This document shows positions 63,313-64,000 of a stretch of DNA of 64,000 bases, piece after piece (position 1 is the stretch's first letter; each line of letters starts with the position of its first letter). A model generated the notes under the pieces. It ran no database searches, was not told the origin of the DNA, and saw nothing but the letters and a program-made list of their open reading frames with translations. The position numbers were made by a program, and so were the translations under genes. Origin of the DNA: Morchella semilibera (lineage: Eukaryota > Ascomycota > Pezizomycetes > Pezizales > Morchellaceae); contig WBVU01000003.1 in assembly GCA_009192285.1 (NCBI GenBank), forward strand, positions 4,123,973 through 4,187,972, written 5' to 3'.

Positions 63313-64000
63313 GGGATTGATCACTATATATCTCGGGAGTGAGTACACCTTACACTACAAAGGAATGATTATCCAGGCTAATTTGTTCCTTAGTAAACGC
63401 ACAAGAATCTTGGTAGAAGGCCTAGTCACGGGGAGTATAGTTTTCTTAATTTTCAGTAGTGGCACCTGTAATTTATAACTCTGCCATGCGTGCCTCCTTA
63501 GCAGTACTACCCCGCTTTTGGTCTCCTAAAATTGTATAGGTAGTTGCTAAAGCTCTGCGTTTCTTACAACGTTGTCAGTCTATTGGTGAGTATATGTATT
63601 TACATATTTCCTGGGCTGACTTTGGTTGCGGCGGCCCTATTTTGTGGAGGATCTAGTCTATCCTAGTCGTAGTATTGATCTGTTTTTTTTTACCACCGTA
63701 GCATAGAGAATTGAGGCTATGAAGGCCATTAATTGTGGTAGTGTCAAATTAATAATTGAATCCTAGACCATATAACACCAAGTCCCGAGTCTTTAGGGAT
63801 CTTAACTACACAGAGAGCTGTCGAATAACTCTATTACACACTATAAACTTTAATGAAAAGTGAAAAATACAAAAGTACTATCTAAACCACAAGAAACCTG
63901 TACCAAATTTGGCCAACGACTCCAGCTCAAGATAAAACATTTCAAGGTCCAGCGTATCCCGCAGCTGTCATAACATAAATCTCCCCATTCTATGCGTTTT

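Noticed and set aside
1-64000. CRISPR arrays, bacterial operons, ribosome binding sites, rRNA genes
   Set aside because: The genome is eukaryotic; repeats lack regular spacers, and no rRNA or intact tRNA sequence was recognised.

Overview
This is eukaryotic nuclear DNA from a filamentous fungus, most likely an ascomycete. Genes are split by very short GT-AG introns (44 and 52 nt in the two I could phase exactly). The families present (fungal STAND/NLR, fungal TRANK1-like helicase, hemopexin-repeat protein with an ADP-ribosyltransferase domain, IRG-like GTPase) fit ascomycetes. The heavy load of short transposons, solo LTRs and C:G-to-T:A decay fits a transposon-rich genome such as a truffle-like Pezizomycete, but the species is inference. 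Many long open frames are antisense shadows or begin at non-ATG codons, so I moved starts to real ATGs where I could.

Layout. (1) 0-7 kb is a transposon graveyard: a Gag-like or coiled-coil exon at the left edge, a 2-oxoglutarate-oxygenase-like pseudogene cut by several insertions, TA-flanked terminal-inverted-repeat elements (family C), a solo LTR with a perfect target duplication, three copies of a 137-bp MITE (M1), minisatellites and a piggyBac relic. (2) 7-16.8 kb is mostly non-coding, with foldback elements and a few small candidate genes. (3) 16.9-40.5 kb is the gene island: an ADP-ribosyltransferase plus hemopexin-repeat protein (16892-18589, +), an IRG-like GTPase with a huge coiled coil (20827-23265, -), a ~9-kb TRANK1-like SF1 helicase gene (25218-34126, -), a cluster of foldback MITEs (34.9-37.6 kb) and a degraded NLR gene with NACHT and ankyrin parts (37114-40541, -). 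(4) 42.8-58.1 kb is an AT-rich island of nested solo LTRs, M1, C and G elements inserted into RIP-like decayed genes, plus two satellite-like arrays, one with an exact 168-bp period. (5) 58.8-64 kb returns to normal composition, with a multi-exon membrane-protein gene and small genes.

The genes of region 3 belong to families tied elsewhere to toxicity, cell-autonomous immunity and non-self recognition, and they sit between two transposon islands. They are not an operon. Any joint role in conflict or defence is an inference from family and position. The repeats can be read as a stratigraphy: M1 in C, G in M1, C in LTR, LTR in C and LTR in decayed genes are all visible, so these families were active over overlapping periods.
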